Origin: an uncultured Balneolaceae bacterium
Lineage (GTDB): Bacteria > Bacteroidota > Rhodothermia > Balneolales > Balneolaceae
Direction: 5' to 3'
DNA: 7,632 bases
Assembly (NCBI GenBank): GCA_937982515.1
Contig: CALJMB010000378.1
Span: 1 to 7,632, forward strand
This document shows, piece after piece, positions 7,089 to 7,632 of this stretch. Within the stretch, counting starts at the first letter, position 1, and each line of letters opens with the position of its first letter. The notes beneath the pieces are model-generated. The model saw only the letters and a program-made list of their open reading frames with translations, was not told the origin of the DNA and did not search any database. Both the position numbers and the translations under genes were made by a program.

Positions 7089-7203
7089 GAGTCTTGAGTC
7101 TTGAGTCTTGAGTGAGAAGTGAGAAGTGAAAAGTGAAAGGTGGGCAGTGGGCAGTGGGCAGTAAGCAGTAAGCAGTGGGCGGTAAGCGGTAAGCAGTGGG
7201 CAG
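7089..7203. repeat. Mosaic array of 7-base tandem repeats
   Basis: Three exact gagtctt units (7089-7109) lead into thirteen 7-base units in one unbroken register (7112-7202): gtgagaa twice, gtgaaaa, gtgaaag, gtgggca three times, gtaagca twice, gtgggcg, gtaagcg, gtaagca, gtgggca. The unit sequence drifts in steps while the period stays at 7, with one 2-base offset between the first family and the rest. This is the form of short tandemly repeated repetitive sequences known from cyanobacteria and some other bacteria. A plus-strand reading frame through it gives repeats such as GQWAVSSKQWAVS and is not a gene. Confidence 0.9.
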
Positions 7204-7234
7204 GAGGGGTTGTCCGGATCCGGGGAGACGGAGG

Positions 7235-7250
7235 GCGCCCGGCCGGGCGC
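7235..7250. repeat. Perfect 16-base GC palindrome between sigma factor and FecR
   Basis: GCGCCCGGCCGGGCGC is a perfect 8+8 palindrome, extendable by AGGG/CCCT on the flanks (7232-7235 with 7252-7255) if two bases bulge. It sits about 57 bases after the sigma-factor stop. There is no T-run on either side, so it is not a standard intrinsic terminator, but it could stall polymerase or protect an RNA end. Confidence 0.6.
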
Positions 7251-7262
7251 ACCCTTACCAAC

Positions 7263-7318
7263 GATTCTACGATTCTACAGTTCTACGATTCTACAGTTCT
7301 ACGCTTCTACAGCTCTAC
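7263..7318. repeat. Array of seven 8-base tandem repeats overlapping the sigma-factor stop
   Basis: Seven adjacent 8-base units: gattctac, gattctac, agttctac, gattctac, agttctac, gcttctac, agctctac. On the minus strand each reads GTAGAxxx and holds a TAG. Because 8 is not a multiple of 3, successive units put TAG in all three frames. The sigma-factor reading frame ends inside the array: its last three residues (V-E-L) and stop codon come from the first two units entered. Confidence 0.88.
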
Positions 7319-7632
7319 TGCCATACGTTCCCGGATGTATTTCAGTGCCTCACCCATGTGGTTCTCCACTGTCTTGCGGGTAATGCCCATAATTCCGGAG
7401 ATTTCTTTGTAGCTGAGCCCGTGCTTTCGGTGAAGCGTAAAGACAGACTGTCGCTTTTCCGGCATTTCTTCTGCAATTTCCCAGATACGCTTCACTACCT
7501 TCCGTTCCTCGTCATTCCACTCTCTGCCGCTTTCCTCCATATCAGTGAGGGAGGCGCGCGCGAATTCCCGCCTCAGCCTGAGAAGAGACTTTTTCTTCGC
7601 TATGTGATTGAGGGCTTCATTCCTGACGGCCT
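7307..7632 (-). CDS. ECF-type RNA polymerase sigma factor, C-terminal part
   Basis: The 5' part lies beyond the window edge; 107 residues are visible. An internal ATG at 7540 is not the start, since the same frame stays open to the edge and reads AVRNEALNHIAKKKSLLRLR, typical of the end of sigma region 2 and the linker. Region 4 follows: IWEIAEEMPEKRQSVFTLHR and then a helix-turn-helix at about 7343-7420 (GLSYKEISGIMGITRKTVEN, then HMGEALKYIRE) that should recognise the -35 element. This is the standard form of Bacteroidota ECF sigma factors paired with FecR. It would direct RNA polymerase to the SusC promoter once released or activated by FecR. The C-terminus ends in an 8-base repeat array that supplies the last residues and the stop codon. 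Confidence 0.93.
   Translation of the reverse strand, partial: AVRNEALNHIAKKKSLLRLRREFARASLTDMEESGREWNDEERKVVKRIWEIAEEMPEKRQSVFTLHRKHGLSYKEISGIMGITRKTVENHMGEALKYIRERMAVEL

Larger units (their letters stand above)
6999..7306. other. 308-base gap between sigma factor and FecR genes, filled with repeats and palindromes
   Basis: No gene here. From the sigma stop toward FecR it holds most of the 8-base array (to 7263), a 16-base GC palindrome (7235-7250), a 10-base palindrome ccggatccgg (7214-7223), the 7-base mosaic array (7089-7203), an AT-rich stretch (7059-7090), a 12-base GC palindrome (7036-7047) and a short leader before FecR. The AT-rich stretch is the likeliest site for a FecR promoter; TAAATTTT on the minus strand approaches the TAnnTTTG element, but no matching upstream element is seen. 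Confidence 0.6.

Noticed and set aside
7209..7255. Intrinsic terminator after the sigma factor
   Set aside because: The 16-base GC palindrome is strong, but no T-run follows on either strand.
7089..7318. CRISPR array
   Set aside because: Units are 7 or 8 bases with no spacers between them and no cas genes nearby.
7140..7412. Plus-strand reading frame of 90 codons
   Set aside because: It is the 7-base and 8-base arrays translated (GQWAVSSKQWAVS, STVLRFYSST) and then the antisense of the sigma factor gene. No ribosome binding site and no family resemblance.
7307..7540. Sigma factor read as a complete 77-residue gene starting at 7540
   Set aside because: The same frame is open to the window edge and codes for typical sigma region 2 end and linker sequence, so the ATG at 7540 is internal.

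Overview
The window holds one cell-surface-signalling SusC/SusD locus, all coded on the minus strand. In transcription order (high to low coordinate) it contains: the 3' end of an ECF sigma factor (7307-7632, cut by the window edge), a FecR-type anti-sigma/sigma regulator (5940-6998), a large SusC/RagA-type TonB-dependent transporter with an N-terminal STN signalling domain (2020-5646), and its SusD/RagB-type surface lipoprotein (635-2008). At the low end, after a 440-base gap, come the first 64 codons of a second SusC-like protein that lacks an STN domain (1-194).

The combination of SusCD pairs, FecR with a C-terminal domain of the DUF4974 type and an ECF sigma factor points to the Bacteroidota/Balneolota/Rhodothermota group. 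The moderate base composition, usable Shine-Dalgarno sequences and short-period intergenic repeats would fit a Balneolota-like organism, but that finer placement is an inference.

Likely mechanism, from established knowledge of FecA/FecR/FecI-type systems: substrate binding at the SusC/SusD pair is passed by the periplasmic STN domain to the C-terminal part of membrane-bound FecR, which then controls the sigma factor. The sigma factor in turn directs transcription of the transporter genes. The substrate cannot be inferred, because no degradative enzyme, metal-uptake gene or other marker lies in the window.

The coding genes are of known families. The less ordinary material is between them. There are three sets of short tandem repeats: an inverted pair of 7-base repeats at 376-448, a mosaic 7-base array at 7089-7203, and an 8-base array at 7263-7318 that runs into the sigma-factor stop codon. 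There are also several strong palindromes and a structured 5' leader ahead of SusC (5689-5854). I found no tRNA, rRNA, CRISPR, transposase or phage gene. I see no convincing evidence of a wholly new system; the repeat-laden spacers are the parts most worth checking.
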